Virus record (IMG/VR): IMGVR_UViG_3300008625_000704
Span: 1-22,232 of that record
Strand: one strand, 5' to 3'
From: a virus
Length of the DNA stretch: 22,232 bases
Positions 16,317-22,232 of the stretch are shown in pieces. Each line of letters begins with the position of its first letter. Position 1 is the first letter of the stretch. The notes beneath the pieces are model-generated. The model was given only the letters and a program-made list of their open reading frames with translations. It had not been told where the DNA came from and did not search any database. The position numbers and the translations under genes were made by a program.

Positions 16317-16539
16317 CCTTTGGTCTGAAAGCGACTCGTCCGTCCTCGTCTTCAAATTCCTCGACCTCTGTAAGTGTAAAGTAGGTTCCATACAAATTAG
16401 CCTGACCGAAATTAGCGATTGCTGTCTCTTTGTTGAACCCTTTAACGACAACCCCGATCATGTATAACTTCTCCTTCCCATCGTCAGGAAGAATCACATT
16501 AAAAGCAGGATCTTTAGTTCCGTATATTCTCTGAGACAT
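16300..16539 (-). CDS. Small hypothetical protein encoded before the Xre regulator
   Basis: 79 residues from the ATG at 16539 (MSQRIYGTKDPAFNVILPDDG). An earlier ATG at 16608 has a better ribosome-binding site (TAAGGA) and would add a 23-residue hydrophobic N-terminus resembling a membrane helix. However, that stretch is AT-rich, contains a promoter-like TTGACG-N16-TACACT and a GTAC palindrome, and reads like intergenic DNA, so the shorter form is preferred. The rest is soluble with an acidic segment (LTEVEEFEDEDGRV). No family was recognised. The 17-bp overlap with the HTH gene suggests joint expression. Confidence 0.55.
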   Translation of the reverse strand: MSQRIYGTKDPAFNVILPDDGKEKLYMIGVVVKGFNKETAIANFGQANLYGTYFTLTEVEEFEDEDGRVAFRPKDESVN

Positions 16540-16545
16540 GATTGT

Positions 16546-16563
16546 GTACACGTATATAAGTAC
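16546..16563. promoter_or_regulatory. Palindromic operator candidate
   Basis: GTAC at 16546-16549 and at 16560-16563 form outer half-sites around a central TATA, an 18-bp imperfect palindrome. It lies just downstream of a promoter-like sequence and just before the ATG at 16539, and the operon it would control includes the Xre regulator. Fits an autoregulatory operator; not proven. Confidence 0.4.
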
Positions 16564-16576
16564 AAAAGTAATCATT

Positions 16577-16604
16577 AGTGTAACATAATCTATACTTTCG
16601 TCAA
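16577..16604 (-). promoter_or_regulatory. Possible leftward sigma70 promoter
   Basis: On the minus strand TTGACG (16604-16599) is followed 16 bp later by TACACT (16582-16577). It would transcribe the small hypothetical and Xre genes, with the GTAC palindrome just downstream. Moderate match to consensus. Confidence 0.4.
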
Positions 16605-16616
16605 GCATTTTATTCC

Positions 16617-16871
16617 TTAGATTCTTGCGTGGATCTCTGAGACTATGAACCCCACCTTTTGAGATCCTTTAAATTTTGTATTACCCGCATCCCACAGAAT
16701 GGATTCAAGCACATCAGCTCTAAACCTCACCTTCTTCCATATATTAACCAAGTGTCTCATTGAACTTTCACGTGCTCCGTACTCCCTCATCCAGTACATA
16801 AACATGTATTTAGGGACATGATTTCTTGTTGATAACCAGTCCTCAAAAGTAATATCTTCTTGAGCACCCAT
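16617..16871 (-). CDS. Hypothetical protein, 84 residues
   Basis: Starts 5 bp after the helicase stop codon and therefore is part of the replication operon. The protein is compact, rich in Trp, Arg and Met (FEDWLSTRNHVPKYMFMYWMREYGARESSMRHLVNIWKKVRF), probably helical, with no membrane segment or signal peptide. No known family was recognised. The helical, basic character and the place next to the helicase would suit a small replication accessory protein, but this is only a guess from context. Confidence 0.65.
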   Translation of the reverse strand: MGAQEDITFEDWLSTRNHVPKYMFMYWMREYGARESSMRHLVNIWKKVRFRADVLESILWDAGNTKFKGSQKVGFIVSEIHARI

Positions 16872-16876
16872 TGTAT

Positions 16877-18166
16877 TTACTTTCTAAGCTCCCCAAATAA
16901 AGTGTAGTCTTGAACAAAGGCCATCTTAGCTGTCCCAGTAGCACCGAATCTATTCTTGGCTATCTGAACCTCAGCCGTTCCTTTATCCCTACTATCGTAA
17001 TCGTAGTATTCATCTCGGTATAAGAGAAAGATCCTGCTTGCAGCTTCTTCGATCTTGCCTGACTCAGAAAGATCAGAGATTGCAGGTCTCTTGCTTGTTC
17101 TCCCCTCAACTCCTCGGTTGATCTGCGAGAGAAGCATGATGTTAATCCTCATTCTCTTACATAGCTCAGCAAGATCGTCAACCACTTCACCCACCTCAAG
17201 GTAGCGAGCATCCCTGGTTGGGACTTTGATTCGCTGAACGTAGTCAACTACCACAAACTTGACACCAAACCTTCTAACGTGTGACCGGATCGAAGCGATT
17301 ACCTCGAAGAGTGATCGACTTCTATCATCGATGTACAAGGGCAAATCGGATAGCTCTTCGGCTGACCTCTCGAACTTAACCCAATCTTCCGTGGTCATTT
17401 CATTGTTAGCGATGTTGCCCTCTTTTATCAGGCATCTCCCAGCAATTATCTTCCTGATGATTTGCAACCGTGGCATCTCGATACTCACCATTAAAGAAGG
17501 GATATCAGCCTTGGCTATGTTATAAAGCATGGAAGTCCCGAAGCTTGTCTTACCCATACCAGTTCTCCCGGCTATGATATCAAGCTGTCCTAGTTGAAGC
17601 CCCCCATCAAGGTATCTATCTATACTAGGCCAATCTGTAGGGATTCGTTTATGTCTTGAACCACCTGTCTGCATCTCACTGAGTTGTTCAATGAGACCGT
17701 CACTAAACTTAGTGGCTTGGAATGTACTGGTACGCTCCATCACACCATCAAGTTGTTTCTGAGTGAGGTGTATAACTTCCTCACTGCTCATCCCCCCTAA
17801 AACTGCTTCCTGTATAGCTTCCCCTACCCCCATAAGTCTACGTGATTCAGCATTCTCTCTTACAGAGATGGCGTGTTGCTCTAATAGCTCTGGTATCGGG
17901 GGAGCACCCAAGGCCATAGTCTCAATATAATCCTGAGACATGTCATTAGGTTGTTTCTTTATCTTTTTCCACAAGGTAACAGGACTGATAAGAACACCTG
18001 AGCTACTTAGATTCAGACATTCCTTGAATAGAATGCTGTGTCCTGCGTGGAAGAAGTCCCCCTCTTTAACAATAGATCTAACGGTATCTAAATATTCTGG
18101 CCTAATGATTACTGCTGATAGTAGACGTTTCTCCTCGTCCACTATCTCTTGAAGTCTGGGGTCCAT
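16877..18166 (-). CDS. dnaB: Replicative DNA helicase, DnaB type
   Basis: 429 residues, close to the usual length for phage DnaB. Residues 1-110 match the DnaB N-terminal helical domain (EEKRLLSAVI, FFHAGHSILF). The RecA-like core has Walker A GRTGMGKT at 200-207 (instead of the common GRPSMGKT), the catalytic Glu region VSIEMP at 228-232, Walker B VVVDYVQ near 305-311, a SQINRGVEGR segment at 347-356 and DLSESGKIEEAA at 365-376. It would unwind DNA at the phage replication fork as a hexamer. Its first 65 bp overlap the end of the helicase-loader gene, which fits coupled synthesis of loader and helicase. Ribosome-binding sequence GGAGCATAGAGG precedes the ATG. Confidence 0.95.
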   Translation of the reverse strand: MDPRLQEIVDEEKRLLSAVIIRPEYLDTVRSIVKEGDFFHAGHSILFKECLNLSSSGVLISPVTLWKKIKKQPNDMSQDYIETMALGAPPIPELLEQHAISVRENAESRRLMGVGEAIQEAVLGGMSSEEVIHLTQKQLDGVMERTSTFQATKFSDGLIEQLSEMQTGGSRHKRIPTDWPSIDRYLDGGLQLGQLDIIAGRTGMGKTSFGTSMLYNIAKADIPSLMVSIEMPRLQIIRKIIAGRCLIKEGNIANNEMTTEDWVKFERSAEELSDLPLYIDDRSRSLFEVIASIRSHVRRFGVKFVVVDYVQRIKVPTRDARYLEVGEVVDDLAELCKRMRINIMLLSQINRGVEGRTSKRPAISDLSESGKIEEAASRIFLLYRDEYYDYDSRDKGTAEVQIAKNRFGATGTAKMAFVQDYTLFGELRK

Positions 18167-19058
18167 CCTCTATGCTCCATTCAATTTCATTTTCATACTG
18201 TGAATATAGTGTTGACCTTGGCTCTTTAGTATTAACAGCTAACTTGTAAGCGTTCATGAAAGCATCACGGAACTTACGGTCCCCCATTCGGTCAAGAGCC
18301 TGACCGATCACTCGATCTGTCCCCTTCAATCTCAAGAGAGCTTCCCCCATCCAGGGGTCTCCCTCAATCCTAATGCACACACCACCTTCCATAATATTCC
18401 CAAGCACAGGGGAATTGAGCAGTCTCCATAGAGCTACTCCTGGTGACTTGTTATCCTGATACTCTTCTGCATTGAACCGTTCCTTCGATGGTTCCCAGAA
18501 TGTAGAGCCGTGCTTCTTAAAAGTGTTGGTTGCTTCACACTTAGCAACATAGTTGACAGTCCCTGTCATGACTGTACTCCTGCCGAACTTATTGACAGCC
18601 TTCAACCAGTTGACATAAGCCTGTCCCTTCTCACCTACCTTACTCGCATCCGCCCCGCGATAGATGCTCCAGTCTTCTTCAAACTCTTTCGGGTATGTAC
18701 CTCTGGTATGGGAGACCTCCCTTTCTTGCCCATCCTTAATGAACAAGTCATGGCTGAGATTCAGTATCATCTTCGATACATTGATCTTCTGATTGCCTGA
18801 CTTGCTCAGAACCTTGCTAGTCTTGACGGTGATCAACCCAAGTTCTTCATACCCCTTAAGCCTAGTCCTGAACTCCTGTCTTGTCATCGAGCAAACCTCT
18901 GCCGATTTAGTCATGGTAGAATGAACATGACCAAACTCATCAGAGACAAGAATGAAATGAAAAAGTGGGTTCTTATAGACTATATGTTTGTAGTACGGGT
19001 GATTAGATTTTATAGAAGAATCAAGTATAAGATTTGATTTAACCTTCTTTTCTTTCAT
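18102..19058 (-). CDS. Replication initiator / helicase loader (replication protein O type)
   Basis: 318 residues from the ATG at 19058, preceded by TAAGG; a GTG at 19070 would add four residues and overlap the previous gene. An N-terminal winged-helix domain is suggested by HSTMTKSAEVCSMTRQEFRTRLKGYEELGLITV (about 46-78). The middle has the pattern seen in phage replication O-like proteins: FEEDWSIYRG ... KGQAYVNWLKAV ... VNYVAKCE ... HGSTFWEPSKERF. The C-terminal third is helical. Proteins of this layout recognise the phage origin and deliver the DnaB helicase, whose gene follows and overlaps by 65 bp. An origin is often inside such a gene, but no iterons were seen here. Confidence 0.7.
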   Translation of the reverse strand: MKEKKVKSNLILDSSIKSNHPYYKHIVYKNPLFHFILVSDEFGHVHSTMTKSAEVCSMTRQEFRTRLKGYEELGLITVKTSKVLSKSGNQKINVSKMILNLSHDLFIKDGQEREVSHTRGTYPKEFEEDWSIYRGADASKVGEKGQAYVNWLKAVNKFGRSTVMTGTVNYVAKCEATNTFKKHGSTFWEPSKERFNAEEYQDNKSPGVALWRLLNSPVLGNIMEGGVCIRIEGDPWMGEALLRLKGTDRVIGQALDRMGDRKFRDAFMNAYKLAVNTKEPRSTLYSQYENEIEWSIEDGPQTSRDSGRGETSTISSNH

Positions 19059-19062
19059 TACC

Positions 19063-20010
19063 TTACCCACTCATGTAGGGATCTTCCATGTCAGCATATT
19101 GATCTTGATTAATTGAGGGTGGTGATTTCTCACCGCTATCCTCTCTCGATTTATTCTTCGCATCCCCAATCATATTCAAGGCTTTATCCTTGGCTGTCTT
19201 GGGTTCAGGATCTCTACCAACATGTTCCTGAGAAAACCAGGCATCTATCGTACCCTGCGATGTCTTGACTAGGGTACTGTACTTCTCCCAATCAGAGTCA
19301 GAGATCTTAGGTTTCTTCGCCTTAACATCAGCGTTCATGGCTTCTCTTAATTTCTCAAGGTCAGCACCATACACATCCAATGTCTCTTTCGTGAGCCCAC
19401 CTTTCGCTACGGCATCCTTCTGATTCTGAAGGCATCGATCATACAAAGCAGCAACGTCCCCGCCCTGCCTCTTCATGTTTTCTATTCGTGCTTTCTGTTC
19501 GGGATTTGGTGGCCCACCTTCACCAGTGGTTTCCAAGTGAGAATCATTCTCAACATCTTCTCGTGGGTCATATCCATCAATGGATTGCCCTTGGACCGGG
19601 ATCTCATACTTGTAGAAGAGAGCATTCTTGTATGCGTAGCTACAGAACTTACCACTGGACTTATCACTGTTATCCATCCCTTCCCCAGGGGCAACGAACT
19701 GACTGTATTGTTCTGGCTTGTCAACATTAATGATCCTATATGTACAGGTTCCTGTCATGTGGTAGCCCTTACCGTTCGCACCAGTTTTAGTGTCGAGCCC
19801 TTCAATCCCGACCCACTCGATATCAAGTCTGTACTTACAGTGAAGTGCTGAGACTGTACCGAGTACATCCTCAACTCCCCTGAACTTGTACCCTTGATGC
19901 TTCTGGACTTTCGTCTTGCTGATCCCCTGCTCACAAAGTTCTGACTTAACACAGAGGATTCTCTGATGAACATTCATCCCCATAATTTCATCTAACGTGT
20001 GTTCATGCAT
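19063..20010 (-). CDS. erf: ERF-family single-strand annealing recombinase
   Basis: 315 residues. The ERF signature is clear: YKFRGVEDVLGTVSAL near residues 41-56, then PGEGMDNSDKSSGKFCSYAYKNALFYKYEIPVQGQSIDGYDP near 117-158, which matches the G.G.D..DK...KA.S.A.K..L...F.IP pattern of ERF proteins. The C-terminal half is charged and probably flexible, as in other ERF proteins. It would anneal complementary single strands during phage recombination together with the YqaJ-type exonuclease encoded just upstream (8-bp overlap) and SSB. A good ribosome-binding site (AAGG) lies 6 nt before the ATG. Confidence 0.85.
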   Translation of the reverse strand: MHEHTLDEIMGMNVHQRILCVKSELCEQGISKTKVQKHQGYKFRGVEDVLGTVSALHCKYRLDIEWVGIEGLDTKTGANGKGYHMTGTCTYRIINVDKPEQYSQFVAPGEGMDNSDKSSGKFCSYAYKNALFYKYEIPVQGQSIDGYDPREDVENDSHLETTGEGGPPNPEQKARIENMKRQGGDVAALYDRCLQNQKDAVAKGGLTKETLDVYGADLEKLREAMNADVKAKKPKISDSDWEKYSTLVKTSQGTIDAWFSQEHVGRDPEPKTAKDKALNMIGDAKNKSREDSGEKSPPSINQDQYADMEDPYMSG

Positions 20011-21082
20011 ACTCTACCTTGGTATAAGTTTTTAATACGTTATAATCCTGCGCCAACTCAGGATTGTCTTTTTTGAATTGAGTTGAATCGAATCGAGTTG
20101 ATGTGACTTGCTTCACAGACATGACAGGGTTGCCCTCGTACTGATATCCCTCATGCTCGCCAAGCTTCGAGAGAAGGGAGTTCTCTATCTCCTTGATGGA
20201 ATTCTGTTCTGTCTTGATCTGATCCTTCTTGATCTTGATCTTGTCAATCATCTCCATGATCTCCTCATCCGCTAAAGCCATCCCACCGGAACGGTCCCTG
20301 TTCCTCAGAACCTTAGAGGTGGCATCACTGCCATCGGTGGGTGGCTGTCCCCCCTGATGAAAGATCTCTCTCATTCTTATGAGATGATCCCTCAATTCAG
20401 AGATAAACTCATCGTCCCTCTTAACCACGTACCAGTTCATGTAATAGGGGACGTCTGACATTACATCATCAACACTCTCCCCAGCATTGATTGCATCGAC
20501 CGCCATTGGGAGAGTGGACGGGTCTTTGATGATAAGGACAGGGTTGATACAACCATCCAGCTCATCAACAAGCATCTGGTGTTGCATCTGAATATAGTAT
20601 TGAGCAACCGTATCTTCTGATCCCGATACACCAAGTTCCTTACGGACCTGCCAGTTAGAGGTGGACTTAGTTTCCATAGCCCAGCGACCAGGATAGATAT
20701 CATTCTCGACCAAATGAAAATCCTTGTTGCAACAGATCCATGAGTGTTGCTTGTTCCCCAACATGTAGGGGTCATTGAACACATCAACCTCGATCATCTC
20801 TGATGCGTAGTTCCCCACCCAGTCCTCGATGAGTCTCCCGAATACAATCTTGTCCCATGATTTTGAATGACTGAGATCCCTTGGTTGCTCCTGTCTCATC
20901 TCTTCAAAGACTTGCGTAGCAGAAGAATAAACCCCAAGTAGAGCAGGACTTTGGGAAGCAGAGAAGTAACCCATTCTTGAATACTTCTGTTTCATCTCAG
21001 AGAACTCTTCAGGTTTCATGTCCTGAGTGTTAGCTAGGATCTCCCCCTTTGGGGTGAAATCTTTAGGCGTGGGTATCAGCAT
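20003..21082 (-). CDS. YqaJ-type 5'-3' exonuclease
   Basis: 359 residues. N-terminal features fit YqaJ/lambda-exonuclease-like nucleases: GYFSASQSPALLGVYSSA near 38-55, FGRLIEDWVGNYASE near 81-95, and the catalytic ExK in MLVENDIYPGRWAMETKSTSNWQ (ETK near 137-139), followed by QYYIQMQHQMLV. The C-terminal 120 residues are a long coiled coil (IDKIKIKKDQIKTEQNSIKEIENSLL), unusual relative to the minimal nuclease, perhaps for oligomerisation or partner binding. It would chew 5' ends to make single strands for the ERF protein encoded next. It overlaps the HTH gene by 20 bp and the ERF gene by 8 bp. Confidence 0.85.
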   Translation of the reverse strand: MLIPTPKDFTPKGEILANTQDMKPEEFSEMKQKYSRMGYFSASQSPALLGVYSSATQVFEEMRQEQPRDLSHSKSWDKIVFGRLIEDWVGNYASEMIEVDVFNDPYMLGNKQHSWICCNKDFHLVENDIYPGRWAMETKSTSNWQVRKELGVSGSEDTVAQYYIQMQHQMLVDELDGCINPVLIIKDPSTLPMAVDAINAGESVDDVMSDVPYYMNWYVVKRDDEFISELRDHLIRMREIFHQGGQPPTDGSDATSKVLRNRDRSGGMALADEEIMEMIDKIKIKKDQIKTEQNSIKEIENSLLSKLGEHEGYQYEGNPVMSVKQVTSTRFDSTQFKKDNPELAQDYNVLKTYTKVEYA

Positions 21083-21245
21083 TCAATCCCTCTTCAGCAA
21101 GTTTGTTAACTGTTTCCTGAGTCACCCTTGCGGATGATCCCAACTTAACCACAGGGATCTTCCCCTGATGCACCCAATTCCTTATAGTCTGTTCAGCGAG
21201 ACCCAAGATCTCAGCCACTTCCTTATACTTGTATAACCTATCCAT
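21063..21245 (-). CDS. Excisionase/MerR-like helix-turn-helix protein
   Basis: 60 residues from the ATG at 21245, chosen for the AGGAAAG ribosome-binding site and because upstream codons run into a repeat spacer. MDRLYKYKEVAEILGLAEQTIRNWVHQGKIPVVKLGSSARVTQETVNKL is a classic HTH_17 / excisionase-type winged helix: helix YKEVAEILGL, recognition helix AEQTIRNWVHQGKIP, wing VVKLGSSARV. It is the first gene after a strong promoter and heads the recombination/replication operon. It could regulate that promoter or act as a DNA-bending factor; no integrase is present in the window to pair with an excisionase role. Confidence 0.8.
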   Translation of the reverse strand: MDRLYKYKEVAEILGLAEQTIRNWVHQGKIPVVKLGSSARVTQETVNKLAEEGLNADTHA

Positions 21246-21260
21246 GTTCTTTCCTGATAT

Positions 21261-21272
21261 GATAAGTTGAAC
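21261..21272 (-). repeat. Array-type AT-rich spacer in the HTH gene leader
   Basis: GTTCAACTTATC on the minus strand matches the array A spacer near 13342-13354 (GTTCAACTTATTG) in almost every base. As at the left end of array A, it lies between a pentamer tract and a ribosome-binding site. Confidence 0.6.
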
Positions 21273-21294
21273 AATCAACCAATGTTAAAGTGCT

Positions 21295-21329
21295 TCACAT
21301 CACTTCAATTCATATCATATCACATCATT
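21295..21329 (-). repeat. Short pentamer tract in promoter and leader
   Basis: On the + strand TCA recurs every five bases at 21295, 21300, 21305, 21310, 21315, 21320 and 21325 (TCACA TCACT TCAAT TCATA and so on), the same 5-nt phase as the long arrays. On the transcribed strand this reads TGA every five bases. It covers the -10 region and the first leader bases of the HTH operon. Confidence 0.75.
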
Positions 21330-21342
21330 CATCAACTGTCAA
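21314..21342 (-). promoter_or_regulatory. Strong leftward sigma70-type promoter
   Basis: On the minus strand a perfect TTGACA (21342-21337) is followed by 17 bp and TATGAT (21319-21314), five of six consensus bases. Transcription would start near 21306 and give a leader of about 60 nt before the HTH gene. It would drive the HTH, exonuclease, ERF, helicase-loader and helicase genes, so it is probably an early promoter read by host RNA polymerase. Confidence 0.75.
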
Positions 21343-21368
21343 GTACAAAAGTAAACATTTATTTAGTA

Positions 21369-21779
21369 TCAGATTTGAGTAGGATCTGGGATCACACCAA
21401 GATTAATAGCGTTCAGATCCGCATCTGATACATAGCAGACCTTACCCTTGTCCGTCTTACTTCCTGGGTGTTGACAGATCCTGTTCATCCCTTTATTTAC
21501 AGGGGGATTGTTTCGTTTCTGCTTCCTTAGATTAGGTAATCTTTTTGGGGAAGCCCTCATCTTTTTCATGTGATCCGATGTATGCTTAAACTCTTTCTGC
21601 AAACACCCACAACTTTTGATTTCTAATCTCTGAACGTGATGAAGTCTTATTTTCTTGTAGTTCCCACAGTCACACCTGAACAGCATAACTTTTCGGTATC
21701 CCTCATCTCTATGCGAGAACTTAACTATTGTAAGACGAGTCCCTTCGATCTTCCCAGTGACTTGTTGTGAACTAGCCAT
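21369..21779 (-). CDS. Small zinc-binding protein, HNH/homing-endonuclease-associated type without nuclease
   Basis: 136 residues from the ATG at 21779, which overlaps the previous stop by 8 bp and has GAGG before it. The N-terminal half, GTRLTIVKFSHRDEGYRKVMLFRCDCGNYKKIRLHHVQRLEIKSCGCLQKEF, has CDCG and SCGC pairs that would bind zinc. This domain commonly precedes HNH or AP2 domains in phage homing endonucleases. Here the C-terminal half is short and basic (KRLPNLRKQKRNN) with a further Cys pair but no HNH motif, so it is a free-standing DNA-binding version or the remnant of a homing nuclease. A terminator is not obvious before the downstream promoter. Confidence 0.65.
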   Translation of the reverse strand: MASSQQVTGKIEGTRLTIVKFSHRDEGYRKVMLFRCDCGNYKKIRLHHVQRLEIKSCGCLQKEFKHTSDHMKKMRASPKRLPNLRKQKRNNPPVNKGMNRICQHPGSKTDKGKVCYVSDADLNAINLGVIPDPTQI

Positions 21780-21972
21780 AGACCTCAAGGTACTGATTCG
21801 TGTTCTCCATCAGCTCGCACAACTGCAACTCTTCTATGTCTTCACTAGGTAAATTGTTTGAGAGGGCTATGACTGCACTATGAAGTCGCTTGATTAAATC
21901 AAAAGACTCACGCTCATACTCATGTGAGAGTTGGTTCTGTAACTCTACCATCTCTGATACTGATATCTTCAT
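21772..21972 (-). CDS. Hypothetical small helical protein, 66 residues
   Basis: The ATG at 21972 is preceded by GGGAGA, a good ribosome-binding site that lies inside the upstream CsrA-like gene (53-bp overlap). The protein is acidic and helical (SEMVELQNQLSHEYERESFDLIKRLHSAVIAL, then EDIEELQLCELMENTNQYL), probably a small coiled-coil or helical hairpin. No family was recognised. Overlaps on both sides show that it belongs to one operon with the CsrA-like and zinc-binding genes. Confidence 0.6.
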   Translation of the reverse strand: MKISVSEMVELQNQLSHEYERESFDLIKRLHSAVIALSNNLPSEDIEELQLCELMENTNQYLEVYG

Positions 21973-22138
21973 CGATAGTCTCCCTTGCTATTTCAAAATC
22001 TCTTGGGGCATGGAATAGAATACGAGGTGATCTGCCCCCAGACACCAACCTCATGACAACATCAAGTCCGTCCGGACCTGTTATTCTGATTTGATTATTT
22101 TTTTTCAGGCTAAGAACTAGCCCCCCAAGATTCCCCAT
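21920..22138 (-). CDS. CsrA/RsmA-like RNA-binding regulator
   Basis: 72 residues from the ATG at 22138, preferred over 22153 because GGAG lies 7 nt before it. The pattern follows CsrA: strand 1 LVLSLKKNNQIRI, a central VVMRLV strand, RILF corresponding to VRIGV, then APRDFEIAREtID, which matches the CsrA segment APKEVAVHREEI, including the key RNA-binding Arg (Arg52 here, Arg44 in E. coli CsrA). CsrA dimers bind GGA in mRNA leaders and block translation, and are titrated by GGA-rich small RNAs. The loop between strands 2 and 3 is longer than in E. coli. A phage version could redirect host translation or control phage mRNAs. The assignment is by alignment by eye. Confidence 0.72.
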   Translation of the reverse strand: MGNLGGLVLSLKKNNQIRITGPDGLDVVMRLVSGGRSPRILFHAPRDFEIARETIDEDISIRDGRVTEPTLT

Positions 22139-22232
22139 TCTTGATCTCCACATGAACTGGGTCTAACGAATAAACAAATGTGCCGTTGTCTACCACGATC
22201 ACTCCGTTGGGGTACTGACGGCACGGTTTAAC
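22110..22232 (-). CDS. C-terminal end of an unknown gene (cut by the window)
   Basis: An open minus-strand frame enters at the window edge and ends at the TAG at 22110-22112, giving 40 residues including QYPNGVIVVDNGTFVYSLDPVHVEI, which reads like a real beta-rich protein end. It would overlap the CsrA-like start by 29 bp, like the other overlaps in this operon. The start is outside the window and no family can be assigned. Confidence 0.5.
   Translation of the reverse strand, partial: VKPCRQYPNGVIVVDNGTFVYSLDPVHVEIKNGESWGASS

Noticed and set aside
21063-21278. Excisionase as sign of an integrating prophage
   Set aside because: No integrase or attachment site is visible; HTH_17 proteins are also common as simple regulators.

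Overview
The window is a piece of a tailed bacteriophage genome. The evidence is a block of virion proteins ending in a 3096-residue polyvalent protein of the kind injected with phage DNA, facing a replication/recombination block (YqaJ-type exonuclease, ERF annealing protein, helicase loader, DnaB-type helicase, SSB). The virion genes look podovirus-like, and a small lipoprotein plus a CsrA-like gene suggest a Gram-negative host. No integrase, terminase, capsid, tRNA or rRNA gene is visible, so lifestyle and exact taxon stay open.

Layout. Bases 1-12761 read rightward: the 3' part of a Gly/Ala-rich internal virion protein, a 714-aa coiled-coil virion protein with three 18-residue repeats, the giant polyvalent protein (two metallopeptidase-like modules, an LPD38-like C-terminal region) and a small lipoprotein. 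Bases 22232-12763 read leftward: the end of an unknown gene, a CsrA-like RNA-binding protein, two small genes, then a strong sigma70-type promoter (TTGACA-N17-TATGAT) leading an excisionase-like HTH gene, exonuclease, ERF protein, helicase loader, helicase, three small genes (one a Xre-type regulator), SSB, a RAMP/Cas7-like protein, a DNA methyltransferase and a conserved-looking hypothetical gene. The two halves converge with 1 bp between stop codons.

The most unusual part is 13268-14872. On either side of the methyltransferase gene lie about 420 bp and 440 bp without genes, built from a degenerate 5-nt repeat: on the + strand a T recurs every five bases in 148 of 149 hand-placed units, followed by C in about 110. 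The transcribed (minus) strand therefore carries GA every five nucleotides, with roughly 60 GGA triplets. Blocks of 9-21 pentamers are separated by AT-rich spacers (consensus near TNAACTTNTTAA on the minus strand), giving a 72-116 bp super-period. The pentamer pattern runs into the last codons of the methyltransferase gene, whose body is far more AT-rich than its surroundings. A shorter pentamer tract with one spacer copy lies in the promoter/leader of the HTH gene near 21.3 kb, so the element is used more than once.

As a working idea (inference), the arrays are a phased RNA or DNA ligand for a repeat-binding protein. The phage itself encodes two candidates: a CsrA-family protein (the family binds GGA) and a RAMP/Cas7-like protein lying immediately next to the array.
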